DNA from: Anaerolineae bacterium
GTDB lineage: Bacteria > Chloroflexota > Anaerolineae > Aggregatilineales > Phototrophicaceae
Assembly (NCBI GenBank): GCA_017303635.1
Contig: JAFLCG010000002.1
Location: forward strand, 468,918-532,917
Reading direction: 5' to 3'
DNA length: 64,000 nucleotides
Below, in pieces: positions 35,379 to 43,346 of the stretch. The notes under the pieces are model-generated. The model searched no databases and had not been told where the DNA came from. It worked only from the letters and a program-made list of their open reading frames with translations. A program made the position numbers and the translations under genes. Position 1 is the stretch's first letter; each line of letters opens with the position of its first letter.

Positions 35379-36146
35379 ATGAGCAACTATCCCTCTTTTG
35401 ACCTCAACGGACAGGTAGCACTAGTCACCGGTGCCAGCAAAGGCATCGGCTATGGACTGGCGAAGGCGCTGGCAAAAGCCGGTGCCAAAGTCGTCGTGAC
35501 CGCCCGCGATCTGCCCATGCTGGAACAACTGGCAGCGGAAATCCGGGCGGAGGGGGGTGAGGCGCTGGCCTTGCAGCTCGATGTGCTGAACATCCCGCAG
35601 ATCAGCACGGTCATGCAGGCCGCCCGCGACCATTACGGTCGGCTGGATATTCTGGTGAATAATGCCGGGCTGGGTGCCAACCACGCCGCAGTCGATGTCA
35701 CCGAAGCCGACTGGGACGGGATGATGGATGTCAACCTCAAGGGGTTGTTCTTCTGCTGCCAGGCTGCCGGGCGCATCATGCTCGAACAGGGTTACGGGCG
35801 CATCGTCAACATGAGTTCACAGGCCAGTGTGGTCGGCATCCGGGATCACGCGGTGTACTGCGCCACCAAAGGCGGGGTCAATCAGTTGACGCGGGTGCTG
35901 GCGCTGGAATGGTCAGCGCGTGGGGTGACGGTCAATGCCGTCGGGCCGACCTTCATCTATACCCCCGGCACCGCCGAGCGGTTAGATAACCCGGACTATT
36001 TGCAGGGTGTCCTCAATCGCTTGCCGATTGGTCACGTCGGCACGATTGCCGATGTGGCGGGCGCGGTCATCTATTTGGCGTCCCCGGCAGGCGGGATGGT
36101 CAGCGGTACGCTGCTGCTGGTCGATGGCGGTTGGACAGCTCAGTAA
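35379..36146 (+). CDS. SDR-family oxidoreductase
   Basis: A 255-residue short-chain dehydrogenase using NAD(P)(H). The cofactor motif is TGASKGIGYGL, followed by LVNNAGLGAN, the catalytic serine in NMSSQASVVG and the YCATK motif (Tyr and Lys). A basic residue after the second strand (VTARD) favours NADPH weakly. The closing SGTLLLVDGGWTAQ is typical of the FabG-like classical group. The substrate is unknown. Its last 7 nt overlap the end of the convergent gene on the minus strand. Confidence 0.93.
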   Translation: MSNYPSFDLNGQVALVTGASKGIGYGLAKALAKAGAKVVVTARDLPMLEQLAAEIRAEGGEALALQLDVLNIPQISTVMQAARDHYGRLDILVNNAGLGANHAAVDVTEADWDGMMDVNLKGLFFCCQAAGRIMLEQGYGRIVNMSSQASVVGIRDHAVYCATKGGVNQLTRVLALEWSARGVTVNAVGPTFIYTPGTAERLDNPDYLQGVLNRLPIGHVGTIADVAGAVIYLASPAGGMVSGTLLLVDGGWTAQ

Positions 36147-37906
36147 GCCGTAAGCTGGTAGACCTGATAACCATCCGCCTCATAGATCAGGTCGCCATCC
36201 ACAGCCCAGGGCGGCGTGGTCGGGTCGAGACCGGCAGCCTCTGCCAGTTTGCGCTCCAGTGGCCCGTAAAAAAGGTAGCGGATCGAGAACTCACGGTAGA
36301 GCGCCAGGCGTTCGGCCTCACTCATCTGCCCACCGAAGAATGTTTCAGTCTGATCGGTCTTGGCGAGCGCGAACAGGCTCTCCGGCCCGTGTCCCACGAA
36401 CGGACGCAGATCGGTATAAGCCGGGATGACATTGCCAGTTTCGAAAGCAGCCAGCACCACACTATCGGCGGAAGCCTGCTGATTCAGCCATTGCAGGGCG
36501 CGTAACTCGGCTGCCTCACGGAAGATGGGCACGCGTGGATTGAGCGCACTCAGCGAGCCGGTGAAGATCAGGAAGGCGCTGGTCGCCAGCATGGCGGTCA
36601 GCAGCAGCGGGCGGGCGAAACGCAGGCGCGGTCGCTGGTGAATGAGCCAGCGCAGGCCCATCACTGCCAGAATTGCCAGCGGGACGATCACCAGCGCCGC
36701 CAGCCGCCGCTGCACATTGATTGGCAGGTAGACCAGCAGCGGGACGATCACGGGCCAGGCCAGCAGCAGCGCCTGCCGGAAGTCCACCCGGGCGCGGTTC
36801 CAGGCACGGCGTGCGCCCCACCACGCCGGAATGAGGATCAGGGCGAAGGCCAGCAGATAATGGAGCGGATGCGGCGAGGGCAGCAGGTTTTGGGCTGACC
36901 ACTGCGCCAGCGCCGAATTGCCCTGAAAAGCGAGCGCATAGTAACCAAACAGCGGCAGAGTCAGTAGCGCGGGCAGCAGCGCCCGGCGGAGCAGCACCAA
37001 CGGGAAGCGCCGTTGCCTGATCCATGCCGCCAGTCCCCAGGCCGCCAGCACCACATAGATCGCTGCCAGGTAGAACGGCACGCTCAGGCCGGTGATGAGC
37101 CAGCATAGTGTAATGAGCGCCCAGCTTCCAGCTTCCAGCTTCCAGCCAGAGGGTTGCAAGTTGCTGATTTCAGGTTTCAGGTGGTTGGCTGCCGGCTTTT
37201 GGATCACAGCTAGCTGCTCAACTTTCCTCTGCCCCTCTGCCCCTCTGCTTCTCTGCAGTAAAAGTTTTCTTTGGGTTGATTCTTTATCCAGCAACAGGGT
37301 GAGCCCACCGAGCATTCCGGCCCCGGCCAGCGCCAGATGTGGCAGTCCATAGAGCATATGGAACGGGAACGCTTCCGGCACAAACAGATCGACCGGCAGC
37401 GAACCCAACCATTCGCTATTGCCGGTGACAGCCAGCAACCAGCCTAATCCGCCCCCTAGCGTGACCAGCACCAATGCCAGCACCCGATCTGCCGGTCGGC
37501 GGAGGAAGCGGGCGACGAAGCCGTAGACCGCCGCGATGAACAGCGCCCCGCACAACCAGCGCAGCAGGTGAAAAACGCCAATCAGTACATAGGGCAGGCG
37601 TGGATCATCCAGCGGCACGAACAGCCGGATGATCTGCCCCGGCAGAATGTAGGGCAGGTTAATCAGGGGTGTTCCGGCATGGGGTTCCGGGGTATGCAGC
37701 AGGTAGAAGTCCCATAGACCGCGTGCGCCCAGCCGCAGCTTGGCAAGATACGAGGCACCATCCTGTACACCCAGCATAAAGCCGCTGAATGACCACTCCG
37801 CCCCTTCCCGCGACCACGCTAGCCAGTACGGAATGCTGGTCAGCAGCAGGACGACCAGGGTGAAGAGGACGACGATCAGCCATTCGCGGCGGGTGATTCG
37901 AGTCAT
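36140..37906 (-). CDS. multi-pass membrane protein, GT-C-like, with a repeat-encoded insert
   Basis: The 588-residue protein has about 10-12 hydrophobic helices and a soluble C-terminal region of 130 residues (REAAELRALQWLNQQA onwards) like that of several GT-C sugar transferases. The first loop contains GFMLGVQDGASYLAKLRLG. No sequence motif fixes the activity. Residues about 215-262 are hydrophilic and low in complexity; they come from a stretch of 7- and 8-nt tandem repeats that keeps the frame and separates two membrane segments. It overlaps the SDR stop codon by 7 nt and starts 2 nt after the next gene upstream on the same strand. Confidence 0.75.
   Translation of the reverse strand: MTRITRREWLIVVLFTLVVLLLTSIPYWLAWSREGAEWSFSGFMLGVQDGASYLAKLRLGARGLWDFYLLHTPEPHAGTPLINLPYILPGQIIRLFVPLDDPRLPYVLIGVFHLLRWLCGALFIAAVYGFVARFLRRPADRVLALVLVTLGGGLGWLLAVTGNSEWLGSLPVDLFVPEAFPFHMLYGLPHLALAGAGMLGGLTLLLDKESTQRKLLLQRSRGAEGQRKVEQLAVIQKPAANHLKPEISNLQPSGWKLEAGSWALITLCWLITGLSVPFYLAAIYVVLAAWGLAAWIRQRRFPLVLLRRALLPALLTLPLFGYYALAFQGNSALAQWSAQNLLPSPHPLHYLLAFALILIPAWWGARRAWNRARVDFRQALLLAWPVIVPLLVYLPINVQRRLAALVIVPLAILAVMGLRWLIHQRPRLRFARPLLLTAMLATSAFLIFTGSLSALNPRVPIFREAAELRALQWLNQQASADSVVLAAFETGNVIPAYTDLRPFVGHGPESLFALAKTDQTETFFGGQMSEAERLALYREFSIRYLFYGPLERKLAEAAGLDPTTPPWAVDGDLIYEADGYQVYQLTAY
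37120..37256. repeat. heptad and octad tandem repeats inside a coding sequence
   Basis: Units of 7 nt run from 37120: CCCAGCT, TCCAGCT, TCCAGCT, TCCAGCC, then diverged units including TTCAGGT twice. From 37225 the period becomes 8: TCCTCTGC, CCCTCTGC, CCCTCTGC, TTCTCTGC. Read on the other strand the octads are GCAGAGNN, like those at 2206 and 47225. Confidence 0.75.
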
Positions 37907-37908
37907 GG

Positions 37909-38382
37909 TCAGCTATTGAGCAGCTTGGGCACGATAGCGTCCATCAACACGGAGGTTTCTTCCATCGAGTGGAAGTCATCGGCGTAAGAGAGCACGTTCA
38001 ACTGCGGGTCGAAGCTCCAGAAACCCGCCAGGTCGAACAGAAAGCGGATATAGGTATAGACGATGCCCAGCACGATCCGCGAATAGACGCTGTAAGCCAT
38101 GTAGGGGAAGAAGATAATCACGCCGCGGTCATGCAGGAAGAGTGTGATGCCGATCTCGGCATTGGGAAAGCGCAGTTCAACAGTACCCTCCGGCCCGCGT
38201 ACCGGGATGAGCGTGTTATCCAGATTGAGAAAATGCCGGGCGATGGCTTTCGGTTTCAGACGCTTGACCGGCCAGAAAAATTCAGGCTGGTTGGTGCTTT
38301 GACCATGTTCCATCAGCCACTCGATCATGGCCGGGGTGAGCTGCCCGGTTTTGGGAACGTAACAATGAATTTCGTAGATCAC
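37909..38382 (-). CDS. hypothetical protein of 157 residues
   Basis: I do not recognise this protein. It is cytoplasmic or membrane-associated: a beta-rich N-terminal part (IYEIHCYVPKTGQLT), a central segment with VELRFPNAEIGITLFLHD, then a hydrophobic aromatic patch (IIFFPYMAYSVYSRIVLGIV). Its start overlaps the stop of the PH-like membrane protein gene by 4 nt, the usual sign of translational coupling, so the two products probably work together. It ends 2 nt before the GT-C-like protein gene. Confidence 0.65.
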   Translation of the reverse strand: MIYEIHCYVPKTGQLTPAMIEWLMEHGQSTNQPEFFWPVKRLKPKAIARHFLNLDNTLIPVRGPEGTVELRFPNAEIGITLFLHDRGVIIFFPYMAYSVYSRIVLGIVYTYIRFLFDLAGFWSFDPQLNVLSYADDFHSMEETSVLMDAIVPKLLNS

Positions 38383-39092
38383 CCCCGCCGCTCCTTCAGC
38401 AAGCCGATCAAGAGCGCCAGGTTATCGACCTGTGGGAGGGGAAGCCGGAACCACTCAGTCTGGCCTTCCAGAAGGATGAGCGATCCCCGTTCGACTTTCC
38501 AGCCACCCAACGCCGACCAGGCCAGATCACGCCCACCTTCATGCAGGCCCTGTTGGCTGAGGGTGAGCGTATCGCTGAAGTTCAGGTGTTCATTGCGAGT
38601 CAGGCGTTCGGTCGCAATCGGTCGCTGCGCCGCGACGATCAGCGCCTCCAGTTTGTCCCCCAGTTCGGCGATCCGGTTGTAAAGTCCGGTCAGAACAATG
38701 CGCTCGTCTTTCACCGTGAGGAGTGTGAAGCGGTAAATCGTCCGCCGCAGCAGACCGCCAAAGTAGCGCAGCCTTTCCGCCCGCAGGCGAAAACTGCGGA
38801 TTTCCGCATAGGTGAAAAAGACCGTCTTGCTGCCTTCGCGGTAGGTGAAGCCGTTTTCGTAGAGTGTCACTTCCCGGTTCCACTGATGCAGCACCCACCA
38901 GCCCGCAATCAGCGAGATGGTGGTCATCAAACCCGTGGTGACCAACGGCCCCCAACCTTCTACCTCGGCGATGGTGAAGTTGAGGATGACGCCAATCAGG
39001 ACGACGACCACACCCGCTGGCACAACCAAACGAGCGCGCGAGATGGGATAGTAACCAAGTTCACGCCCAAAGAGGGCGTCATTTTCGACCAT
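38379..39092 (-). CDS. membrane protein with PH-like domain (DUF6585-like)
   Basis: A 237-residue protein with two helices near residues 22-42 and 50-68, then a bacterial PH-like domain. The segment VTLYENGFTYREGSKTVFFTYAEIRSF matches the strand pattern of DUF6585-type proteins (YENGxxYR followed by an aromatic and EI). The C-terminal third may be a second related beta domain (LIGLLKERRG end). Function is unknown. The stop codon overlaps the start of the 157-residue protein. Confidence 0.7.
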   Translation of the reverse strand: MVENDALFGRELGYYPISRARLVVPAGVVVVLIGVILNFTIAEVEGWGPLVTTGLMTTISLIAGWWVLHQWNREVTLYENGFTYREGSKTVFFTYAEIRSFRLRAERLRYFGGLLRRTIYRFTLLTVKDERIVLTGLYNRIAELGDKLEALIVAAQRPIATERLTRNEHLNFSDTLTLSQQGLHEGGRDLAWSALGGWKVERGSLILLEGQTEWFRLPLPQVDNLALLIGLLKERRG

Positions 39093-39177
39093 GCAGGTTC
39101 CTGATGAATGTGTTAGACCCTCTCCACATTCTAGCTTGCATAGAGCCGGATGCCAGTCACAATGCGATCAGGATGTT

Positions 39178-40872
39178 TCAGGACTGACTGATGTCATGGA
39201 AAACGCCGGTATAAAAGCTCTCATCACCCGCTGTCGCCTGGGTGATGACTACAGACATGGGGAAGATGCTACTATCTTCGCGACGACCATAAATTTCGTA
39301 ACGCTGACCATGGCCCTTCCGTTGAAAGATGGCGTTCAATTGATAGTTATCGAGTGGGACACCATCCGGCGCGCCTAACAGCACGGAGAGGGATTGACCG
39401 ATGACCTGATCCGGCATGTAACCAAACATCTGCCCGGCTGCTGGATTAAAACTGGTGATGCGCATACTCCCGGCTTCAAAGGTGATGATGCCGTCGAGCG
39501 AGCTTCGAATGACTGCATTGGAGCGGGCGGCAGTGCTTTCCAGTTTTTGCATGACATTATTGTACTGGGCGGCGATCTGCCCAATTTCACTAAAGGGCTG
39601 GACGGGCGCACGCAGCGAGGTATCCCCACTATGCTGCTGCTGCTGCATAACCTGGAGGAGCTGCAGGCTTTCCGTCACTGCGCCATGTTCGGATACATTC
39701 AGCCCAATCTCTTCAGCCTCAGCGCTGACCCGCAAGGGATAAATGACGTTGATCAGCCGGAAAATCAGATATGTCGAACCAAAAACCCAGATGCCACAGG
39801 TGATAATCCCCACCACCTGGATCAGAACCTGTTGAAACCACGGGAGTCCTGTGCCCAATAGTTCCGGCTGCCCGAATAGACCCGCAGCCAGCGTTCCCCA
39901 GATCCCGGCTCCCAGATGTACAGGGATGGCCCCCACCGCATCATCAATCCGCAGGCGGATGAGCACGTCTTCAACCAACAACATCACCACACAACCGATT
40001 GCACCGATGAGCAACGCCGCCGCTGTACTGGTCGCATGGGCATTCGCCGTAATAGCGACCAAACCGGCCAGCGTGCCGTTGATAATCCAGGTGCTATCGG
40101 CCTGCCGCTTGCGGAACCAACTGAGCACAATCGCCGTGGTCAGGCCTGCCGCGCCACCCATCATGGTATTGACCAGCACTCGCCCGGTGTTATCGCCAAA
40201 AGTCAGGGTACTGCCCCCATTAAAGCCGAACCAGCCAAACCAGAGCAGGAACACACCCAGCGTGGCGGTTGGGATGTTGGCGCTAGGCATCTCATTGATA
40301 CTCCCCTCTGGACGGAAGCGCCCCAGGCGCGGCCCGAGGATCAGCACCAATGCCAGCGATGCCCAACCACCCACACTGTGGACAACACTCGCCCCGGCAA
40401 AGTCAACAAATCCGTTGCTACCCAGCCAACCACCTGGGGTGGCATCGATCCCGTTCCAGGCCCAATGACCAAAGACCGGGTAAACCAGCCCGGAGACAAT
40501 CACGACCGCCAGCAGATAGGCGTTAAACCGGCAGCGTTCCGCGATAGCACCCGCAATAATGGTGACCGCTGTACCGCAAAACATGACCTGAAAGAAGAAG
40601 AAAATGAATTGCCGAAAGCCAACCGACTCCACTTCTAAAAGAAACCCACTGGTACCAAACAAGCCACCAACGCTTGTACCAAACATCAAGGCATAGCCAA
40701 ACCCCCAGAACATAATGGAGGTGATAGCAAAATCAGTCAGGTTCTTGAGGGCGACATTGATATTGTTTTTGGGACGGGTAAGTCCGGCTTCAAGAATAAG
40801 AAAACCAGCCTGCATGATGAAGACCAGCACGGCGCTGATCGCAATCCACATGAGGCCTAGGTCGGTATCCAT
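39178..40872 (-). CDS. ammonium transporter fused to a PAS domain
   Basis: A 564-residue fusion. Residues about 1-400 form an AmtB-type channel with 11 helices. The twin histidines are seen in FAGASVVHSVGGW and GAIPVHLGAGIWG, and the phenylalanine gate region in FWGFGYALMFG. A Q-rich linker (LQVMQQQQHSG) leads through a short coiled part to a PAS domain from about residue 450 (SSLDGIITFEAGSMRITSFN, GYMPDQVIGQSL) that ends the protein at FHDIS. No kinase, GGDEF or other output domain follows. Amt proteins fused to signalling modules act as ammonium sensors; here the partner must be separate. ATG 40872 is preferred, with GAGG 12 nt upstream. Confidence 0.92.
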   Translation of the reverse strand: MDTDLGLMWIAISAVLVFIMQAGFLILEAGLTRPKNNINVALKNLTDFAITSIMFWGFGYALMFGTSVGGLFGTSGFLLEVESVGFRQFIFFFFQVMFCGTAVTIIAGAIAERCRFNAYLLAVVIVSGLVYPVFGHWAWNGIDATPGGWLGSNGFVDFAGASVVHSVGGWASLALVLILGPRLGRFRPEGSINEMPSANIPTATLGVFLLWFGWFGFNGGSTLTFGDNTGRVLVNTMMGGAAGLTTAIVLSWFRKRQADSTWIINGTLAGLVAITANAHATSTAAALLIGAIGCVVMLLVEDVLIRLRIDDAVGAIPVHLGAGIWGTLAAGLFGQPELLGTGLPWFQQVLIQVVGIITCGIWVFGSTYLIFRLINVIYPLRVSAEAEEIGLNVSEHGAVTESLQLLQVMQQQQHSGDTSLRAPVQPFSEIGQIAAQYNNVMQKLESTAARSNAVIRSSLDGIITFEAGSMRITSFNPAAGQMFGYMPDQVIGQSLSVLLGAPDGVPLDNYQLNAIFQRKGHGQRYEIYGRREDSSIFPMSVVITQATAGDESFYTGVFHDISQS

Positions 40873-40979
40873 AGCATTGTGTTCCTCTGGTAGAGAGGGA
40901 AAGGTAATCCCCAATCCTCATTCTGGGACAGGATGGGGTTACGTGATGTTAACAATTTGTGAATTTCGTAAAGGAGTGG

Positions 40980-41023
40980 ATAAAAGAATAGATCTCCAGG
41001 CAATTCTAGTGAATCGCCTGGAG
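40980..41023 (-). terminator. terminator of the HEAT-repeat gene
   Basis: On the minus strand CTCCAGGCGATTC pairs with GAATTGCCTGGAG (41023-40994, one G-U pair, 4-nt loop), followed by ATCTATTCTTTTATC. It lies 11 nt after the stop. Confidence 0.8.
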
Positions 41024-41033
41024 GGAAAGCTGG

Positions 41034-41744
41034 TTACTCTACCATGCCGCCCGCGCCAATGTGCCCCAGCGCCTCGACTGCGCCATGCCGGACTTTGACA
41101 TCGGGGTCCCGGATGAATTCCAGCAGGCCGGGGACGGCTGGTTCACCCAGCGTGACCAGCGCATCGATGACATTCTTACGGACGGGCGGTGAGGTATTCA
41201 TGCCGGGTACCGGGTCCCAGCGGCGACGAAACAGGTTGACCAGCGCCGGGACGGCATCCACATTGCCGATTTTGCCCAGCGCAATTGACGCATTGATGCA
41301 CATCGTCCAATCGGCATGGGGAGATTCGATGGCCTGAACCAGATCTGGCACGGCTTCCCGGCTGCCGATCTCACCCAGTGCCTTCGCAGCGGCATGGCGG
41401 ACCGCCAGGACTTCGTCTTCCAACAGGTCGATCAGGATGGGCACTGACTCGACCGCCTTGACCGCGCCCAGGACATTGGCAGCCGCCCGGCGCACATCGG
41501 CATCGGGGTCCTTGGCCCGTTCCAGCATCGGCCCCACGACCGACTCGGCGGGCATGGCGGAGAGCGCATTCACTGCGAAGTCATAGACCAACCCGGCTTT
41601 ATCCCGCAGGGAAAGCATCAGCAGTGGCACGGCCTCCGCCGCTTTCATGCGGCCCAGTGCGCGTGCAGCAGCGCTGCGGACGAGTTGATTATCATCCCGC
41701 AGCGCCTTCATCAATCCCTGGATCACGGCTTCCTGGTTGGACAT
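41034..41744 (-). CDS. HEAT-repeat protein
   Basis: The 236-residue protein is made of about seven HEAT/PBS-lyase-type repeats of 31-32 residues, e.g. LVRSAAARALGRMKAAEAVP, VRRAAANVLGAVKAVESVP and VRHAAAKALGEIGSREAVP. Such proteins are scaffolds, and some are phycobilin lyases, but no phycobiliprotein genes are here. ATG 41744 has GAGG 5 nt upstream; another ATG precedes it directly. It stands alone, with a clear terminator behind it. Confidence 0.9.
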   Translation of the reverse strand: MSNQEAVIQGLMKALRDDNQLVRSAAARALGRMKAAEAVPLLMLSLRDKAGLVYDFAVNALSAMPAESVVGPMLERAKDPDADVRRAAANVLGAVKAVESVPILIDLLEDEVLAVRHAAAKALGEIGSREAVPDLVQAIESPHADWTMCINASIALGKIGNVDAVPALVNLFRRRWDPVPGMNTSPPVRKNVIDALVTLGEPAVPGLLEFIRDPDVKVRHGAVEALGHIGAGGMVE

Positions 41745-41828
41745 CATGGCCTCGTTATCGACGTGTTCAAATCATGCTGCCAGTGTAGTCGATGGAGGAA
41801 GGAGAGTACAGAGTCCGGGTGCCCGCAA

Positions 41829-42350
41829 CTACCGCTCGAATGCCTGGCGGACGGCAGAGCGGCTCAGGTAAAAAGCCGAGAGACCGCTGGCGAGTACGAT
41901 GAAACCGATGACGGTCAGCAACAGATCGAGGATGGCATCCCGCCAGCCGTAGCTAAAGAGCAATACGGGTACAGCCAGGACGCACATGCCCACCATCAGG
42001 GCCGAGAGCAGCACTGTGCCGCGTCGGGCGCGGCGATTGCCCCGCCATAGGCCAAAGGCGCAAGCCAGGATCCAGCCCCCAAGTGCCAACCCAAACAGGA
42101 CCAGTCCAACCATCATCAGGATGACGGGAGTCACCAATCCCTCAAATGTATACAGATCGGCATGAGCCATGCGCCAGGTATGCGGGATGGCTGTCACCGC
42201 AGTGACCAGACTGAATAAAACAAAACCCAGCCCCAGGAGCGCATAATAGCCCGCGATGACGAGGACGCCATCCGGGGTTTCCGTCCGGCGAGTGGTATCT
42301 CCCAAATGAAGGTTGGCGGTCGCTTCCGTTCGGTGCAATGTGCTATCCAT
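41829..42350 (-). CDS. hypothetical membrane protein of 173 residues
   Basis: Four hydrophobic helices at about 28-50, 72-95, 108-132 and 140-162. The N-terminus is hydrophilic with a TRRTETPDG stretch. No motif identifies a family. It is followed by the HEAT-repeat gene on the same strand after 80 nt and may share its transcript. Confidence 0.65.
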   Translation of the reverse strand: MDSTLHRTEATANLHLGDTTRRTETPDGVLVIAGYYALLGLGFVLFSLVTAVTAIPHTWRMAHADLYTFEGLVTPVILMMVGLVLFGLALGGWILACAFGLWRGNRRARRGTVLLSALMVGMCVLAVPVLLFSYGWRDAILDLLLTVIGFIVLASGLSAFYLSRSAVRQAFER

Positions 42351-42510
42351 CAGGTTTCCCTCTCATTCCTGTTCACATAGACTTCAGTATGCTGGGAACC
42401 ACCACCCTGGCAGAAGCGACCTGCGATGGAACTCTATCTAAGCCTTTCGACGGAACCAGAGGAACCATGCTATAGTTAGGGAACGTATCCACCATCGCGG
42501 AGGGGTGAAG

Positions 42511-42918
42511 GTGACGTTGCTGTATCCATCCTGGATTGAAATCCCTGTAATTGATCTGCAACGTGCGCTCATCTTCTATCGCGGTGTTTTCAAACTGACC
42601 GATACCCCCCTGTACGACGATCCCCCGGCAAAAATCGCTGTTCTGCTGCACTCGGATAAGAGTGTGCGTAATCCCGGTCTTTCGCTGGTGAAATCGCCCC
42701 TGCACAAGCCCGCCGATGGTGGCGCGGTGGTGAACTTCCATGTCGATACCCACGACGCCCTGGAAATCGCCATCGCGCAGGTGCGGTTGCTGGGTGGCAA
42801 AGTCGATATGCAACTCGTCGATACCGGTGATGGGGTGCGGTATATTAACGTGTTGGATTGCGAAGGCAACCGCATTGCGCTGTCCTCCTATGAGCCTCCC
42901 GATGGTGAAGGCGCATAG
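42511..42918 (+). CDS. VOC-family (glyoxalase-fold) protein
   Basis: A 135-residue protein with the beta-alpha-beta-beta-beta pattern of the VOC superfamily: YPSWIEIPVIDLQRALIFYR at the start and GDGVRYINVLDCEGNRIALSSYE at the end. The final part carries the usual DCEGN turn. The metal-binding His/Glu positions are not clearly conserved. GTG 42511 lies 7 nt after GGAGG, better placed than the GTG at 42505. The next gene encodes a single REC domain 30 nt downstream. Function unknown. Confidence 0.8.
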   Translation: MTLLYPSWIEIPVIDLQRALIFYRGVFKLTDTPLYDDPPAKIAVLLHSDKSVRNPGLSLVKSPLHKPADGGAVVNFHVDTHDALEIAIAQVRLLGGKVDMQLVDTGDGVRYINVLDCEGNRIALSSYEPPDGEGA

Positions 42919-42948
42919 ACTGAGGTATCACCCAGGAGAAAAGATCGC

Positions 42949-43305
42949 ATGGCAACGGTCATGATCGTCGATGACGACCGCAACACAGTCAAGCTGCTGC
43001 AAACGCTGCTGGAACTGGATGGTTTTGATGTAGTGATCGCGCCGCGCGGTGCCGATGTACTGCCCGTGGCAGAAAAGTCTGCCCCGGATCTCTTTATGGT
43101 GGATTTCCACCTCTCGGATATGCAGGGGGTGCAGGTTATCCAGGACTTGCGAGCGCATCCGGCGTATGCCAATAAGCCCATCATCATGGCTTCCGGCATG
43201 AATGTGGAATCCGAAGCACTGGCCGCCGGTGCCAACCTGTTTTTGGTCAAGCCTTTTGACCCCGGCGCCCTGGCAGGTATTTTTAATAAGCTGCTTGGCG
43301 GGTAA
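42949..43305 (+). CDS. single-domain response regulator
   Basis: A 118-residue REC domain with nothing attached. The acidic pocket is MIVDDDRN, the phospho-acceptor aspartate is in DLFMVDFHLSDMQG, the switch residue is in IIMASGM, and the conserved lysine is in LVKPFD. Single-domain regulators act through protein contacts, like CheY or Spo0F. There is no histidine kinase in this window, so its partner is elsewhere. AGGAG is 10 nt before the ATG. Confidence 0.92.
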   Translation: MATVMIVDDDRNTVKLLQTLLELDGFDVVIAPRGADVLPVAEKSAPDLFMVDFHLSDMQGVQVIQDLRAHPAYANKPIIMASGMNVESEALAAGANLFLVKPFDPGALAGIFNKLLGG

Positions 43306-43318
43306 AGCGATGTGCGTA

Positions 43319-43341
43319 GGGGCGACCCGGCGGGTCGCCCC
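43319..43341. repeat. GGGGCGACCC palindromic element
   Basis: GGGGCGACCC (43319-43328), GGC, GGGTCGCCCC (43332-43341), a perfect 10-bp inverted repeat between convergent genes, 14 nt after one stop and 6 nt from the other. Relatives are at 15168-15190 and 44851-44871, with degenerate forms near 17202-17232, 35056 and 51576. Confidence 0.75.
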
Positions 43342-43346
43342 TCAGG

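Noticed and set aside
37120..37256. CRISPR-like array
   Set aside because: Units are 7-8 nt with no spacers and no cas genes are near.
41034..41744. Phycobilin lyase
   Set aside because: PBS-lyase-type HEAT repeats are shared by many scaffolds and no phycobiliprotein genes are present.
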